Assembly: GCA_910588685.1 (NCBI GenBank)
Contig: CAJUPX010000003.1
Location: 1 to 64,000 of the forward strand
Direction: 5' to 3'
Length of the DNA stretch: 64,000 bases
DNA from: an uncultured Christensenellaceae bacterium
Lineage (GTDB): Bacteria; Bacillota; Clostridia; Christensenellales; Borkfalkiaceae
Every line of letters begins with the position of its first letter. The stretch's first letter is position 1. The notes under the pieces are model-generated. The model worked only from the letters and a program-made list of their open reading frames with translations, had not been told where the DNA came from and searched no databases. Below, piece by piece: positions 62,802-64,000 of the stretch. The translations under genes were made by a program, and so were the position numbers.

Positions 62802-64000
62802 TTATCTAATTACTTCACCAGTTACGGGATCAAAAATGTATAAATCTTCGGGAGCAAAAGAAATTACAATTTCATCATCAGCACTTATTTTTTCTTTTGC
62901 GTCGAATTTACCGACCAAATCTTTACCGCAGAAATCAAAGTGAACACTGTATTCGCCTCCGAGCAATTCGCAGACGGTAGGCTTTACGATAAATGAATTT
63001 TTAGGTAATTTTTCACGGTTTACTTCCGACAGCTTTTCGATTTTTAACCTTTCGGATCGTATACCTATCGTAAGATTATGGCTTTCGGTAAGATATTCCG
63101 TAAGCTCGCGCAATTTACGTTCACAGACTTCCTGCTCAAAGGGACGCTCAACAACGTCCGAGGTGTTTTTCTTGCAAATCTTTTCGATTAACGCTTTAAT
63201 TTTTGCAATTAGTTTTTTCTCAGTCTTTTTATTACGCTTAACGTCTTTATCTTCACCCGTTGTAGATAACAATCTCAATATTTTTTCTTTGGTCTGTTCA
63301 TTAAAATCTTTGTTCAGCTCTTCAAGTTGCGCTTTTTTCTCGGCATAAAACTTATCGTGTTTTTCAATAAATTTTTTGTCAAGCGCAATACGCATACCGT
63401 CGAGTTCAAGAACTCTGTCTGTGCGATTAAATTTCGCAGACAAAAAATTCATAGCGGGCGAACCGATAAATTTTGCTACGAAAATATTGTCCGGATTGTT
63501 ATATACCTCTTCCGGTGTACCTATCTGTTGAATAAATCCTCTTGACATAACCACTATACGGGATGCCATAGTCATTGCTTCAATCTGGTCGTGCGTTACG
63601 TATATAGTCGTAGCGCCGATTTGCTTGTGCAATTTTACGATCTCGCTGCGCATTGTAAGCCTTAACTTTGCGTCGAGGTTAGACAGCGGTTCGTCCATCA
63701 TAAAGACGGGCACGTTTTTAATTATCGCTCTGCCAAGCGCAACTCTCTGCATCTGTCCGCCGGATAATTCCTTGGGGAGCTTGTCAAGATAGGGAATTAA
63801 ATCAAGCTTTTCAGCCGTTTCGTAAACCTTAACCTTAATTTCATACGAGGTGTACTTGCGGTGTTCAATCTTAACAATTCCGTCATCGTCTACTTCATAT
63901 AAGTTGTCGTTAAGCTTAATCCCTTCCGCTTCGAGCGCAGCTTTTTTTTCTGCGATTTCGCCGTCTAATGCACTGTTCCACTTTGCAAGAATATCTTCGT
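62802..64000 (-). CDS. sugar ABC transporter ATP-binding protein (MsmK/UgpC-like), 5' end outside the window
   Basis: The C-terminal ~400 residues of a carbohydrate-import ATPase. The ABC signature LSGGQMQRVALGRAI, Walker B VFMMDEPLSNLD and switch VTHDQIEAM are seen, then a MalK-type regulatory domain ending in FAPEDLYIFDPVTGEVIR. The frame stays open through 64000, so the Walker A half is missing. Two lysine/glutamate-rich insertions are unusual: ~60 residues before the signature (63800-64000) and ~100 residues in the TOBE domain (63080-63400). Confidence 0.9.
   Translation of the reverse strand, partial: EDILAKWNSALDGEIAEKKAALEAEGIKLNDNLYEVDDDGIVKIEHRKYTSYEIKVKVYETAEKLDLIPYLDKLPKELSGGQMQRVALGRAIIKNVPVFMMDEPLSNLDAKLRLTMRSEIVKLHKQIGATTIYVTHDQIEAMTMASRIVVMSRGFIQQIGTPEEVYNNPDNIFVAKFIGSPAMNFLSAKFNRTDRVLELDGMRIALDKKFIEKHDKFYAEKKAQLEELNKDFNEQTKEKILRLLSTTGEDKDVKRNKKTEKKLIAKIKALIEKICKKNTSDVVERPFEQEVCERKLRELTEYLTESHNLTIGIRSERLKIEKLSEVNREKLPKNSFIVKPTVCELLGGEYSVHFDFCGKDLVGKFDAKEKISADDEIVISFAPEDLYIFDPVTGEVIR

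Overview
The window looks like a chromosomal piece of a low-to-mid GC anaerobic Firmicute, probably an uncultured clostridial lineage. The reasons are the IspH-ribosomal S1 fusion, the class II (Bacillus/Lactococcus-type) GalT, the sodium-pumping decarboxylase module, strong AGGAGG ribosome sites and short AT-rich promoters. The exact lineage cannot be fixed from sequence reading alone.

Region 1 (1-18.8 kb) is core chromosome. A long minus-strand run reads from a methylmalonyl-CoA-type carboxyltransferase through a membrane subunit, biotin carrier, sodium-pump beta subunit and OadA-type carboxyltransferase. It continues into a BaiN/HI0933 flavoprotein, a chorismate mutase-cytidylate kinase fusion, PlsC and IspH-S1. 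Upstream lie a TVP38-family membrane protein, RNase HI, a ProC-like reductase, tRNA-Trp, a DUF1349 protein, PurB, cyclophilin and dCMP deaminase. groES-groEL read divergently, followed by a convergent CDF metal exporter.

Region 2 (18.9-41.1 kb) is an integrated mobile element next to tRNA-Thr(GGT). Its tyrosine integrase and excisionase lie beside an array of arm-type repeats. They are followed by a Fic protein, a resolvase-like protein, a giant ArdC-like/DNA methylase/SNF2 helicase protein and about a dozen tightly overlapping small genes. A C5-cytosine methylase, a broken N4/N6 methylase, an NrS-1-like primase, an ArdC-like protein, a pilin-like protein and a sigma factor complete it. No relaxase, coupling protein or VirB4 is present, and no second copy of the tRNA end was found, so the element is either decayed, dependent on helpers, or longer than the window. 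Two of its genes carry a single in-frame TAA. Two near-identical leader RNAs and one tandem-hairpin leader look like transcription attenuators.

Region 3 (41.1-64 kb) is one long minus-strand carbohydrate locus. It holds a sugar ABC-transporter ATPase, GH31, GH2 and GH35 enzymes, a GDSL esterase, a DUF4965-type protein, an alpha/beta esterase, GH3, Eda, KdgK and GH36. It ends in the Leloir genes galT, galK, galE and galM, a small zinc ribbon gene and a terminator. Together these would take in a galactose-containing plant oligosaccharide, strip acyl groups, release galactose, glucose or xylose inside the cell, and feed galactose into glycolysis. The kdgK-eda pair handles ketodeoxygluconate from uronic acids.

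The most unusual signals are the duplicated attenuator leader, the sigma-factor leader, the AroH-Cmk fusion, the two carboxyltransferases sharing one sodium pump, and the repeated tRNA-Trp end.
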